NCBI GenBank assembly: GCA_900544025.1
Contig: UQTM01000012.1
Location: 1-63,040 of the forward strand
DNA: 63,040 nucleotides
DNA from: an uncultured Odoribacter sp.
GTDB lineage: Bacteria; Bacteroidota; Bacteroidia; Bacteroidales; Marinifilaceae
Direction: 5' to 3'
Position 1 is the stretch's first letter; every line of letters begins with the position of its first letter. The notes below the pieces were generated by a model. It did not search any database. It worked only from the letters and a program-made list of their open reading frames with translations, and was not told the DNA's origin. Of the stretch, positions 35,467-43,866 are shown piece by piece. The position numbers and the translations under genes were made by a program.

Positions 35467-36951
35467 TTAATCTAATCCGTTGTAATAAGGGTTTTGCACC
35501 AAAACGCCTCCGCTGTTGTCTATCTCGTCTTGGAGGATAGGCAGGAAATAGCTGTTTTCATCTTCGAGTTTCGCTTCGTAAATAAGCCGGTCTTGAGCCG
35601 ATAGCCCGTTGAGCAGGATATTGACGAGGTAACTGCGTTTTTCGTAATGGTTGCGTTTAGCCGTCCTTAATATGTCGAACCAGCGTTTCCCTTCACCCAT
35701 AAATTCAATTTGCCGTTCGTTCAGCACGATTTGCAAGCATTCGTCCGAAGTGGTGGGAGCGTCGATGTCTTTTTTGATCTCGGCCCTGCGTCGAAGCGTG
35801 TTTACCAGTTCTATCGCATCGTCGAACATTTGCTGGTTACCGTTTGCCGAGAGCACCAATGCTTCTGCCTTCATCAGGAGAATATCGGGCAGGCGGTAGA
35901 AAATCCAGTTGGCGTCCCTTTCGTCCGATCCTCTGGTGCCGCTGGTCAGGATGGCCCGTTCCGTGCCTGCATATTTCCAAAGGTTGCCGCCCTTGTAACT
36001 GCCGCCTTCTCCCCGGATATCGTCTTCGTCTATCAAATCCAATGTGCTGGCGGAAATGGTATATTTGGGTTTATCACCGTAAAACCAGGTAAAAAGGTCG
36101 TTCTTGTCGGAAGCTATCGTAGATTGGTCGTAATTAAGTTCGAAGATGCTTTCCTTTGAGTTGCCGGGGTAGTAAAGCTCGAACCAATTTTTGGCGGGGA
36201 GTAGCTCTAATTGTCCGGAATTCAGGACTTCATCGCAAGCCGAGATACATTTTCCGTATTGTTCGTCCCATAAATAAATATCCGCTAAAAGAGCATATAC
36301 AGCCCACCGGGTAGCCCTGCCTTTGTTTTCTTCCGGCACTTCATAACCGGGGCGGGCTTGTGAGATGATACCGTTGAGGTCGGCGATGATCCGGTCGAGG
36401 ATTTCCCGTTCCGTGCTCTTCGCCACGGCATAAGGCGCGCTGTCGTCCACATAGGGTTCTAATACCAAAGGTACTTCATGGAACGTTTTCACCAGCCAGA
36501 AATAGCAGAGCGAACGTTGAAAAATGGCCTCGGCGATATAAGAATTCATTACTTCGGTGAGGAAAGTTTCATCGTGTGTCTGCACCGTAGGCGCATATTT
36601 GATAACGGCATTGGCAGAGCCGATCACCCGGTAAATATTATACCAGTTCGATACGGAATTGCTGGTCAGCATTTTTAGTTCGACAACATCCTGTTCGGCT
36701 GCCGTACTACCCACGTATTGCAGGCCGTCGCCCCTCAATTCTCCCCATTGTACGAATTTTTCAAGGCAGCTTTTCATCCGGATATATCCTGAAGTGACCA
36801 CTGCTTCGACGTCTTCTTTCGTTTTCCAGTACATGTCTGTTGTCTGTTGGTTTTCCGGCAACAGATCGAGCCAGGAGTTGCAGCCTGTCAGGAAGAAAAG
36901 AAAACATCCCAAAAGGCAGGCGGTTGAAATTTTATAGCTCATTTTTAACAT
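35467..36951 (-). CDS. SusD/RagB-family surface lipoprotein, right locus (canonical type)
   Basis: The 494-residue protein has a lipobox with Cys24 (FLTGC) followed by NSWLDLLPEN. Family motifs include EDVEAVVTSGYIRM, GSANAVIKYAP, FYRLPDILLMKAEA and GKRWFDILRTAKR. It ends QDEIDNSGGVLVQNPYYNG, as SusD proteins usually do. The start may be the first Met or the Met at residue 4. It lies 11 bases after the SusC gene and should form a pair with it. It is the paralogue of the protein at 5846-7390. Confidence 0.95.
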   Translation of the reverse strand: MLKMSYKISTACLLGCFLFFLTGCNSWLDLLPENQQTTDMYWKTKEDVEAVVTSGYIRMKSCLEKFVQWGELRGDGLQYVGSTAAEQDVVELKMLTSNSVSNWYNIYRVIGSANAVIKYAPTVQTHDETFLTEVMNSYIAEAIFQRSLCYFWLVKTFHEVPLVLEPYVDDSAPYAVAKSTEREILDRIIADLNGIISQARPGYEVPEENKGRATRWAVYALLADIYLWDEQYGKCISACDEVLNSGQLELLPAKNWFELYYPGNSKESIFELNYDQSTIASDKNDLFTWFYGDKPKYTISASTLDLIDEDDIRGEGGSYKGGNLWKYAGTERAILTSGTRGSDERDANWIFYRLPDILLMKAEALVLSANGNQQMFDDAIELVNTLRRRAEIKKDIDAPTTSDECLQIVLNERQIEFMGEGKRWFDILRTAKRNHYEKRSYLVNILLNGLSAQDRLIYEAKLEDENSYFLPILQDEIDNSGGVLVQNPYYNGLD

Positions 36952-36962
36952 ATCCGTTGTTT

Positions 36963-39900
36963 TTAAAGTTCTATACTTAAGCCTAAGGCTACCCGGATCG
37001 GGCGGGGGGTATTCGAGTTGTCTTTAGCAATTTGATACAAAGCTCCGTTGCTTAGTCCGACTTCCGGGTCCTGTCCCTTGTATTTTGTCCAGGTGCATAA
37101 GTCGTAAGCAGTTACATAAACATTGCATTTCTCGAATCCGATCTTTTTTATCATCCTCTTCGGAAAATCGTATGAAACGGTTAATTGCTTGAAGCGCAGG
37201 AAAGTGGCATCGTCCACAAACCGGTCGGAACCCAGATAGTTATATCCTCTTTGATACAGGGCCCTGGGGATATCGGTCTGGTCGCCTTCGCGCCTCCAGC
37301 GGTTCAGCACCACCGTGCTCTGATTGTTTTTGCCGCGCATGTTTTCTGTGTCGATACGCATTTGGTTGATAACACTCTGTCCGAGGCGTGCCTGAAAGAA
37401 AGTACGAATCCGCAAGCCTTTGTAACCTGCATTGATTCCGAATCCTGCCGTTATCGTAGGCATCGAGTTGCCGAGATAAGTGATGTCGTACCGATTGATT
37501 ACTCCGTCATTGTTCAGGTCGGCATAGTGAGCGTCACCGGGCATTACCCGTACGTTATTAATTGTGGTATATACTTGCTCTCCCTTGAGGTTATTGATCT
37601 TGTTTCCGGCAGCATCGCGGGCGATGGTTTCGTCCACATTCTGATAAACGCCCAGATATTTGTAACCGTAAAATGCTCCGATAGGCTGTCCTTCGATTAC
37701 CCTTTGGGCATATTTACCGTTATCCAGTGAATAGTCTTCGTATTTCTTATTTTTCGGAAGACGTAATATTTCATTGCGGTTTCGGGAAATATTTCCGTTG
37801 AAAGACAGGCTGAAATCACTGTTTTTCAGTACGTCTCTTACCGTAAAATAGAATTCCCAGCCATGATTTCTGATTTTACCGTCGTTATAATAACTCACTT
37901 GTTTAAACCCGGTAGATCCCGGCAGGCTTACGTTTGTTTGAAGCATGTCGTCGGTTACCTTGTTATAGACATTGAAATTCAAGTCGATCAGCCGGAAAAA
38001 CGAAAGATCTATACCGTAGTTGGTTTGGCGGACGATTTCCCATTTCAGGTTGTTTAATTGGATGGTGGACGGCCCTACACCGGAATGTCCCATATAAGTA
38101 CCTTCCGGCGAGAGCGTGCCGACGTAAGGGAAACTACCGCCGGGAGCGTTTCCGCTTTCTCCCCAGCTCGCTTTTACCACCATTTCGTCGATCCATTCAA
38201 CATCCCGGAGGAACCGTTCGTTTGAAAACCTCCATTGTCCCGACACATTAAAGAATCCTCCGAAGCGGCGGTCTTTTCCCATACGGGAATTACCTTCCAG
38301 ATTATAACCGAGGGTAGCCATATAACGATCGTCGTAATTGTAGTGTGCATTTAGTGCCAGACGGACGGTACGCCCGTTAGAAGAGCCGGAGCTTGTCTTT
38401 TTGATTTTGCCTCCTGCCGAGGGGTCGGCAATGTTAGCAGAACCGGAACCGCTGACTTCTGTGGCATACGACGTTTTGCTGGCATCGCTGATCTGTCCCA
38501 TTGTGGATAGCAGCATCTTGTGAAGCCCGAAGTTTTTCGTATAAGTCAAACGACCGATCAAGTTGATATTGAAATTCTCCGAATAACTTTCCGTTCCCAG
38601 GTTATAGTCGCTGTGGGCTTGATTGACTCCTGTGGCTGATTGCGGTAAGAATTTATTGTTTTTGGTGGTTTTGATGTCCGCAGCCATATTGGCCATAAAT
38701 TTCAAACCTGATAAAATGTCGTAGTTCAGGTCGAATTTTGCCCGGATATCCCGGTTTAGGGTATTGTTGAAAGAATCGTCGATCATAGCCAGCGGATTAT
38801 ATCTCCCGTCTCCCCACATTCCCTGCCAGGGTGTGTAACCGTCGGCGGATACCGGAACGAAATACCGATCGGTGAGTTCTCCGTTAGCGTTGAAAGCCCA
38901 GGGACTCATGTTCGGCATCTTGATGCGGGCTTCCGACCGTACATTGGAGTAATTGTCTTTTTTCGTGCCTTGCGAGAAAGCGAATTGGGCACCAACCCGC
39001 AGTTTGGTGGAAAACCGGTAGTCCACGTTGAGACGTGCCGTCAGACGTTTCAAACCCGTTCCTTTGGAAGTTCCGCCTTCGTCCAGGTAAGTGGCAGAAA
39101 ACCGGTATGTAGCGCGGTCGCCACCACCATACATCGAAAAGGCGGTTTCGGAAGTCAGGGCTGTTTTAGTCACGAGATCCACCCAATCGGTATTTTGCCT
39201 GTATTCGTTGAAATATTGGAAAGAAGGGTCGAAATTGAGTTCCGGATGGCTGGAAAGCTCATTGTAGGCACTGTTTGTGAATCCGCCGTCTACCATGCGG
39301 TTCCATAACTCGTCCTGCATCAGGGTTACGTATTGCTGGCCGTTCAGCATTTCGATCTGTTTCGCTTCTTTCTTAAAATCTATTTTTTGTGAGAGTGAAA
39401 AACGGGTTTTTGTTTTTGTACCTTTTTTCGTGGTGATGACCAAAACTCCGTTTGCCCCCTGCGAGCCCCACATGGCCGTAGCCGCTGCATCTTTCAATAC
39501 TTCGATACTTGCGATGTCGGAAGGAGAGATGCTGAGCAGGGAACCGTAATCTTCCTCGTTGGCTGTGGCGAAGTCGAAATCGTCCTGAAAATTGGTTTCA
39601 AAGGGAATCCCGTCGATCACCACCAGCGGTTCGGATGAAGCATTGAGCGAACTTGTTCCACGGATACGGATGTTCATTCTGGAACCGGGGTCCCCGGACG
39701 AAGCGATAATGTCCACGTTCGCCAAGCGTCCCTGTAAGGCATCTTCTATCGAAGTCGCCTGTATTTCTTCCATTTCTTTCATATCGATCCGCTGGTTCGA
39801 TACTCCCATATCCTTGACAGGCAGACCGGCGTCGTTGGTGTATACCGCCTGGCCGATTACATTCACCGTTTCAAGGGTTTGAACATCTTCCGTTAAAGTG

Positions 39901-40208
39901 ATGTTGATTACTTTTTGGTTTTTATAAACCACTTCCTGAGGTTTGTATCCGATGAACGAGAATACAATTTTCAGTTCTCCCTTTCCCTGATTAATGGAAG
40001 GGATGGTGAGGTAGTATTCCCCGTTCTCATTGGTTGCCGTTCCGGTCAAAGCTCTTTCGTTATTGCCCATTACGTAAATCGTTACACCCGGTAACGCTCC
40101 GTTATTATCCTTTACGATACCCGTCACCGTAGATTGGGCAAATACATTGATCCCGGAAAATAGGAGTAATATCCATACGAGCAGTTGTATTTTATGACTC
40201 TTTCTCAT
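36963..40208 (-). CDS. SusC/RagA-family TonB-dependent transporter, right locus (canonical type)
   Basis: The 1081-residue protein has a signal peptide ending NVFAQ, a carboxypeptidase-D regulatory-like domain (about 26-108) and a TonB-box-like ETVNVIG at 113-119. The plug has IRIRGTSSLNASSEPLVVID and EVLKDAAATAMWGSQGANGV, and the barrel ends ALGLSIEL. It is the paralogue of the protein at 2584-5838 (shared FDFATANEED, DINNDGVINRYDI-like calcium-site loop, YLGSDRFV). It imports an unknown substrate with the SusD encoded downstream. Confidence 0.95.
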   Translation of the reverse strand: MRKSHKIQLLVWILLLFSGINVFAQSTVTGIVKDNNGALPGVTIYVMGNNERALTGTATNENGEYYLTIPSINQGKGELKIVFSFIGYKPQEVVYKNQKVINITLTEDVQTLETVNVIGQAVYTNDAGLPVKDMGVSNQRIDMKEMEEIQATSIEDALQGRLANVDIIASSGDPGSRMNIRIRGTSSLNASSEPLVVIDGIPFETNFQDDFDFATANEEDYGSLLSISPSDIASIEVLKDAAATAMWGSQGANGVLVITTKKGTKTKTRFSLSQKIDFKKEAKQIEMLNGQQYVTLMQDELWNRMVDGGFTNSAYNELSSHPELNFDPSFQYFNEYRQNTDWVDLVTKTALTSETAFSMYGGGDRATYRFSATYLDEGGTSKGTGLKRLTARLNVDYRFSTKLRVGAQFAFSQGTKKDNYSNVRSEARIKMPNMSPWAFNANGELTDRYFVPVSADGYTPWQGMWGDGRYNPLAMIDDSFNNTLNRDIRAKFDLNYDILSGLKFMANMAADIKTTKNNKFLPQSATGVNQAHSDYNLGTESYSENFNINLIGRLTYTKNFGLHKMLLSTMGQISDASKTSYATEVSGSGSANIADPSAGGKIKKTSSGSSNGRTVRLALNAHYNYDDRYMATLGYNLEGNSRMGKDRRFGGFFNVSGQWRFSNERFLRDVEWIDEMVVKASWGESGNAPGGSFPYVGTLSPEGTYMGHSGVGPSTIQLNNLKWEIVRQTNYGIDLSFFRLIDLNFNVYNKVTDDMLQTNVSLPGSTGFKQVSYYNDGKIRNHGWEFYFTVRDVLKNSDFSLSFNGNISRNRNEILRLPKNKKYEDYSLDNGKYAQRVIEGQPIGAFYGYKYLGVYQNVDETIARDAAGNKINNLKGEQVYTTINNVRVMPGDAHYADLNNDGVINRYDITYLGNSMPTITAGFGINAGYKGLRIRTFFQARLGQSVINQMRIDTENMRGKNNQSTVVLNRWRREGDQTDIPRALYQRGYNYLGSDRFVDDATFLRFKQLTVSYDFPKRMIKKIGFEKCNVYVTAYDLCTWTKYKGQDPEVGLSNGALYQIAKDNSNTPRPIRVALGLSIEL

Positions 40209-40227
40209 GATTTTTTGATTGAATTAA

Positions 40228-42429
40228 TTATTCCGGCTGTATAATATCTTCTATCTGGTAGATAATTCCATCCCGGGCGAAAACAGGGAACTCGTCTTGT
40301 AAAGTGTGAGTAACCTGTGAGCCGATGTTATTTTCAATTCTGAGCCGGAAAATTTCCGGGTCTTCACTATCCTCTATTTTCAGCTTTTTATAAACGGCCT
40401 GTTCTTCATCCGAGAGCGAAGGATCGATCGTCAGCGTACTAAAATTTCCATATCGGTATTGATTTTCAATACCGGGATAGATATAGGAGAGAATCGAATT
40501 GTAGTTTAGCGATACGATGTAGTATTTCAGCCATTCGGCTAATTCTTCCGGTTTTTGAGGAATCTGGGCAGCCGCTTTTTGAATGGCTTCGTTGGTCGGA
40601 ACAAACAACATGAATTTAGTCTGGTCGAACAGGGTGATCTCTCCGTTCTTGTCGATCAGTCCGGCTTTTTCTATCAGGGAATAAAACTCCCTGTATTCGT
40701 CGTATTGCAGGAGCGTGTTGAGGGAAAGTCCTCCCTCTGCCGGAACTTTCGTCAGAATGCCCTGGGTGTTATAAGTGATCCCGTTTGTTTGCGGGTTTAT
40801 GGGGTTCAGCGCTTTCACCTGGAAAGGATTGGTGTTTTTTTCTTCTCCGAAAACTCCTTCGTTCCATACTTTTAAATAACCTCCTCCACGGGTTTCATAA
40901 ATCGCCTTTTTCTCAAAGTCTTTTATTTCCTGAGCGACGATGTGCATATCCATGACACTCATCATCTCCTGGGTACTGATGTTTTTTCCGTTCATTTGAA
41001 TGGTCGCCTCTTTAAATGCTCCGGAAGCATCCACTTTGTAAAAATATCCCCATTCGTTGAATACGGCATCCGGAACGGCAAACAAGGTAAATTTGTTCGT
41101 CAGTCCTTCGGCATCGACTAATTGCATCATTTCTCCGGTTTTATAAAGCATGTGGGTAAATATCTTATAGTCGGGCGAACTGAGCACATCCCCGGTTACG
41201 GAACGGTAAACGATAGGAACGATCGCTTCTTTCAGTCCATAGAACGGGCCATTCGAACACATTTCGCGGTATTCCGGGTTTTCAACATCGAAATCGTAAA
41301 TCAGACCGAAGTCCGAATTAATTTTGCGTTTGGTGATTTCTTCGGGAAGAACGATATCCCGGGTTTGAGGAGCATGTTCGGACAGCAGGTAATAGAGGGG
41401 CAGGTAAGGCACATCGTCATAGCTGCTGTAACCGGGCAGGTAAGTTTTCAGGAAATGTTCCATCGCCTGGTTGTTCGGGGCATAAATGTTGTATGCAAAT
41501 TTAGACTGTGAGGCGATGCTCACCGCCTGTCCCGAAGCGAGGTCGAGCAGAGAACCTGTTTCTTCGCTATAAATGCTGGGCAGGGGTTTATGAAAATACA
41601 GGTATAAGCTGTCGCCTGCTTCTGCATAAGACGAACTGAGAGACGAATTGTAGGAGAAACTTCCGAATTTATCGTATAATCCGGCAAAAACCGAATAATC
41701 GTCCCGCTGGTGCAGCACGTCGTAAACCGTTCTTAGAGGTTCGATCACCTCATCGATCAGAAAAATATAGCCGTTATCGGTAGGAATGTCGTAAGTTGTC
41801 ACGCCTGCATTGGCTACATGGATGGTTTGATTGTCACCGTACCATCGGCTGTTCGGGAAAAAGTATTTGTAATTGTATTCGCCGTTGATCTCTTTGCCCT
41901 GAAAAAGAAGAGAAGAGAATACCGGCAGGTGTTTTTCTTTGCGATAAACTTTGTATTTCTTTCCGTTTTTATCGGTCAGCGTCTCGACATTTTCTTTGGC
42001 ATAGGTCATGTGTTTATAATAAATGCCTTCATCCGTTTCGGAGTTTTGGATGCCGTTGGGGCGGAAATCCAGCAACAGGCTTTTATTGTATGAATATTTC
42101 AGTAAATGGTAACTGATGAGAATATTCAGCGAATCGGCGGGGATAGAGGCGATGCTTTCATACCCGTGCTTTTTCAGATACTTGCCGAATGCTTCGTCAT
42201 CGGGGGCGAAAACGGTACATAAGCCATGCCCGTCCAGCATTTCTTTGTAACCGCTCCGCTCGACCCCTTCCAGAAACAGGGAGTATTGTCCCCTTTGCTC
42301 CAATACATGATAAGCGCTTCCCTGGAGAAAATCGGGGCGCTCGTAGAATTTATCCATTTCTTTATTACAAGCTGTAAAAAAGAGAAAGGATGAAATCAAT
42401 GTTAGAATGATCGGTTTCCTTTTTTTCAT
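40228..42429 (-). CDS. Multi-domain fasciclin (FAS1) surface lipoprotein, right locus
   Basis: The 733-residue protein has a lipobox with Cys21 (FFTAC) followed by NKEMDKFYE. About four FAS1-like units are seen. The first has LCTVFAPDDEAFGKYLKKHG. The second ends GPFYGLKEAIVP. The third has FTLFAVPDAVFNEWG. The fourth has KFMLFVPTNEAIQKAA and ends GIIYQIEDIIQPE. It is first in the right operon, like the 755-residue protein at 304-2571, with which it shares KKHGYES and the spacing of the first units. Surface adhesion or ligand capture is inferred. Confidence 0.85.
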   Translation of the reverse strand: MKKRKPIILTLISSFLFFTACNKEMDKFYERPDFLQGSAYHVLEQRGQYSLFLEGVERSGYKEMLDGHGLCTVFAPDDEAFGKYLKKHGYESIASIPADSLNILISYHLLKYSYNKSLLLDFRPNGIQNSETDEGIYYKHMTYAKENVETLTDKNGKKYKVYRKEKHLPVFSSLLFQGKEINGEYNYKYFFPNSRWYGDNQTIHVANAGVTTYDIPTDNGYIFLIDEVIEPLRTVYDVLHQRDDYSVFAGLYDKFGSFSYNSSLSSSYAEAGDSLYLYFHKPLPSIYSEETGSLLDLASGQAVSIASQSKFAYNIYAPNNQAMEHFLKTYLPGYSSYDDVPYLPLYYLLSEHAPQTRDIVLPEEITKRKINSDFGLIYDFDVENPEYREMCSNGPFYGLKEAIVPIVYRSVTGDVLSSPDYKIFTHMLYKTGEMMQLVDAEGLTNKFTLFAVPDAVFNEWGYFYKVDASGAFKEATIQMNGKNISTQEMMSVMDMHIVAQEIKDFEKKAIYETRGGGYLKVWNEGVFGEEKNTNPFQVKALNPINPQTNGITYNTQGILTKVPAEGGLSLNTLLQYDEYREFYSLIEKAGLIDKNGEITLFDQTKFMLFVPTNEAIQKAAAQIPQKPEELAEWLKYYIVSLNYNSILSYIYPGIENQYRYGNFSTLTIDPSLSDEEQAVYKKLKIEDSEDPEIFRLRIENNIGSQVTHTLQDEFPVFARDGIIYQIEDIIQPE

Positions 42430-42470
42430 AAACGTTGTTATTTAGTTGGCTTTTTCATTACGTTTTATAG

Positions 42471-42498
42471 ACCTTATTTCACATATATTTTAAGTCAA
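42471..42498 (-). promoter_or_regulatory. Candidate regulatory/promoter element of the right operon
   Basis: On the - strand this reads TTGACTTA, 13 bases, then ATAAGGTC, 41 bases before the ATG of the first FAS1 gene. GACTTA and TAAGGTC form an imperfect dyad. It matches the element at 174-202 in both blocks and in spacing. TTG again lies 19 bases before TA, which fits a -33/-7 arrangement with a weak -7 box. Both loci could thus share one activator, most simply the HTCS at 21332. Confidence 0.4.
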
Positions 42499-42870
42499 AC
42501 GATTGCACTGTGTTTCTCACTTTTAAATTTGCAGTTTTGAGTATAAATGACAAGATTAATTTTATTCCTTTTTGAAGTCCGTTTACAAAATTTGTGTTTT
42601 GGATGATTAAATATAGAGAGTCTGTTTCGATCGGTCTTTCAATTTTATCTCATATACTTCAATTATTGTATCATACAACTGGGGGGAGGAGGACAGAACG
42701 ATTTTTTGCTTTTGTAAGCATCAGATTGTCAGCAATGTATTTTCTGTTTGACGGTAGGCGGTAAAGGTGGTAGCAGCTTAGCGAAAATGATTAAAAAGAC
42801 GATATTTATACTGGTATTTTGTAAAAAATTCTATATAAAGCGGTTGTAGGACGACCGGTTCAGACCCTGT

Positions 42871-42892
42871 AAACCGTCCAGCCGGACGGTTT
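42871..42892. repeat. GC-rich perfect hairpin of unknown role
   Basis: AAACCGTCC at 42871-42879 pairs perfectly with GGACGGTTT at 42884-42892 around a 4-base AGCC loop. Two G-T pairs can extend the stem outward. No T-run follows on either strand, so it is not a standard terminator. It lies about 440 bases upstream of the right operon start codon. Confidence 0.5.
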
Positions 42893-42928
42893 GTAAATGT
42901 CGTTGTGTGACAGTAGATAAGAAAATAG

Positions 42929-42975
42929 GGATAAAAAGACATCTGAAATATAACATTTCAGATGTCTTTTTATCC
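42929..42975. terminator. Perfect 21-base-pair hairpin, orphan bidirectional terminator
   Basis: Bases 42929-42949 pair without mismatch to 42955-42975 around the 5-base loop ATAAC. The outer part has A-runs on one side and T-runs on the other, so it resembles a bidirectional terminator. No called gene ends beside it: the export operon already has its own hairpin at 43093-43130. It could be a second terminator for that operon, or mark the end of a lost gene. Confidence 0.7.
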
Positions 42976-43092
42976 TCCTGAATTTATAATAGGATTAATA
43001 ATTTTCCTCTTCTTCGTTTCTTTGCTGTAAGCAATAGCGTAAACCTGTCGGAATGAGTTTGTAAAGAGAATTGAATGTAAGTATATAATAAA

Positions 43093-43130
43093 ATAACAGG
43101 TTATATTCCATTGGGAATATAACCTATTAT
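43093..43130 (-). terminator. Terminator of the export operon
   Basis: Bases 43093-43109 pair with 43114-43130 over 17 positions with one G-T-type mismatch, around a 4-base loop. Read on the - strand a TTTTATT tract follows. It lies 21 bases after the stop of the small permease gene that closes the export operon. Confidence 0.8.
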
Positions 43131-43151
43131 AGTCAGAATAAACCGTTATGG

Positions 43152-43853
43152 TTAAATGTATCTTTCCCGGTTTTGCGTCTTGTAAAGGCCTATCAGGAGA
43201 AATATGGTCGAGCAGATCAATACCACCAAACGATTGTCGAACAGTGTGCCGTAAAATATTTCCGGATTCTTATCCAGAGGAATATCGAACGGGTTCATGA
43301 AAACATTCCATTTACTGACGCCTAACGCCTGATTCATAATGAAAAGGATAAGCCCGACGATGATGATAACTACGGCGGTTCCGTTCCCGTTCCGGATCAT
43401 GGTGCTGAGCATAAAGCAAAGCATTCCGATGAAAAAGGCCGGGACCATACATTGCAATGAGAGTTTTACCGGAGGCACTTCCACCACCAGCCAGTTCGTG
43501 ACGGCTGCCAGCAAAAGAGTCAGAATAAAACAGATAACATACGCGATCAGTAAACGGAATAGCCATATTTTATAGCGGTAATTGGGTATTCCGAAAATGA
43601 TCTCGATGATTTTCGCGTCCTGATCGTTTTGAATGCCGAAACAGGTGGGATAGAAAACCAGTAGCATACAGGGAACGAGCAGCATATTGTATCCCGATGC
43701 CGTGGTGATGTCGGAATCAGAAAACAGGCTGATCCCCACCGTGAGGATGTAGAATCCCACCGCACTCAGGATGAAATAAATAAACTTGTTCCCGAAAATG
43801 ATTTTTATATTATAACGGGTCAGTTTTGCTAAGGTTATGAGATATTGTTTCAT
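43152..43853 (-). CDS. ABC-2 type transporter permease
   Basis: The 233-residue protein has about six membrane helices, including FIYFILSAVGFYILTVGISLF, LLVPCMLLVFYPTCFGI, LLIAYVICFILTLLLAAV, MVPAFFIGMLCFMLSTMI, VVIIIVGLILFIM and LVVLICSTIFLLIGL. Length and topology match ABC-2 permeases. It begins 13 bases after the stop of the RND-ABC fusion gene, so its natural ATPase partner is the ATPase domain of that fusion, although the separate ATPase at 57838-58764 is also possible. The substrate is unknown. Confidence 0.8.
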   Translation of the reverse strand: MKQYLITLAKLTRYNIKIIFGNKFIYFILSAVGFYILTVGISLFSDSDITTASGYNMLLVPCMLLVFYPTCFGIQNDQDAKIIEIIFGIPNYRYKIWLFRLLIAYVICFILTLLLAAVTNWLVVEVPPVKLSLQCMVPAFFIGMLCFMLSTMIRNGNGTAVVIIIVGLILFIMNQALGVSKWNVFMNPFDIPLDKNPEIFYGTLFDNRLVVLICSTIFLLIGLYKTQNRERYI

Positions 43854-43866
43854 GGTTTCATCGGTG

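Larger units (their letters stand above)
42430..43151. other. 722-base gap between the right locus and the export operon
   Basis: No convincing gene lies here. The left end carries the leader and candidate promoter of the right FAS1/SusCD operon. Three hairpins, each listed separately, occupy 42871-42892, 42929-42975 and 43093-43130. Two tiny frames were noticed: 42787-42849 (+, 20 codons, starting like a lipoprotein signal) and 42995-43111 (-, 38 codons). Neither has enough support to call. The clustering of hairpins suggests the remains of deleted genes or a small RNA. Confidence 0.6.

Noticed and set aside
25396..42429. The right locus as a recent copy of the left (an assembly duplication).
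   Set aside because: Paralogous proteins differ in length, signal peptides, domain order and gene content, so the copies are clearly old.
42787..42849. A 20-codon + strand frame starting MIKKTIFILVFC, like a lipoprotein signal peptide.
   Set aside because: It stops 8 codons after the Cys and has no downstream coding sequence. It may be a remnant, but chance in AT-rich DNA is as likely.
42995..43111. A 38-codon - strand frame ending in an acidic stretch just before the 21-base-pair hairpin.
   Set aside because: Its start lies inside the export operon terminator, no family is recognisable, and there is no ribosome-binding evidence.
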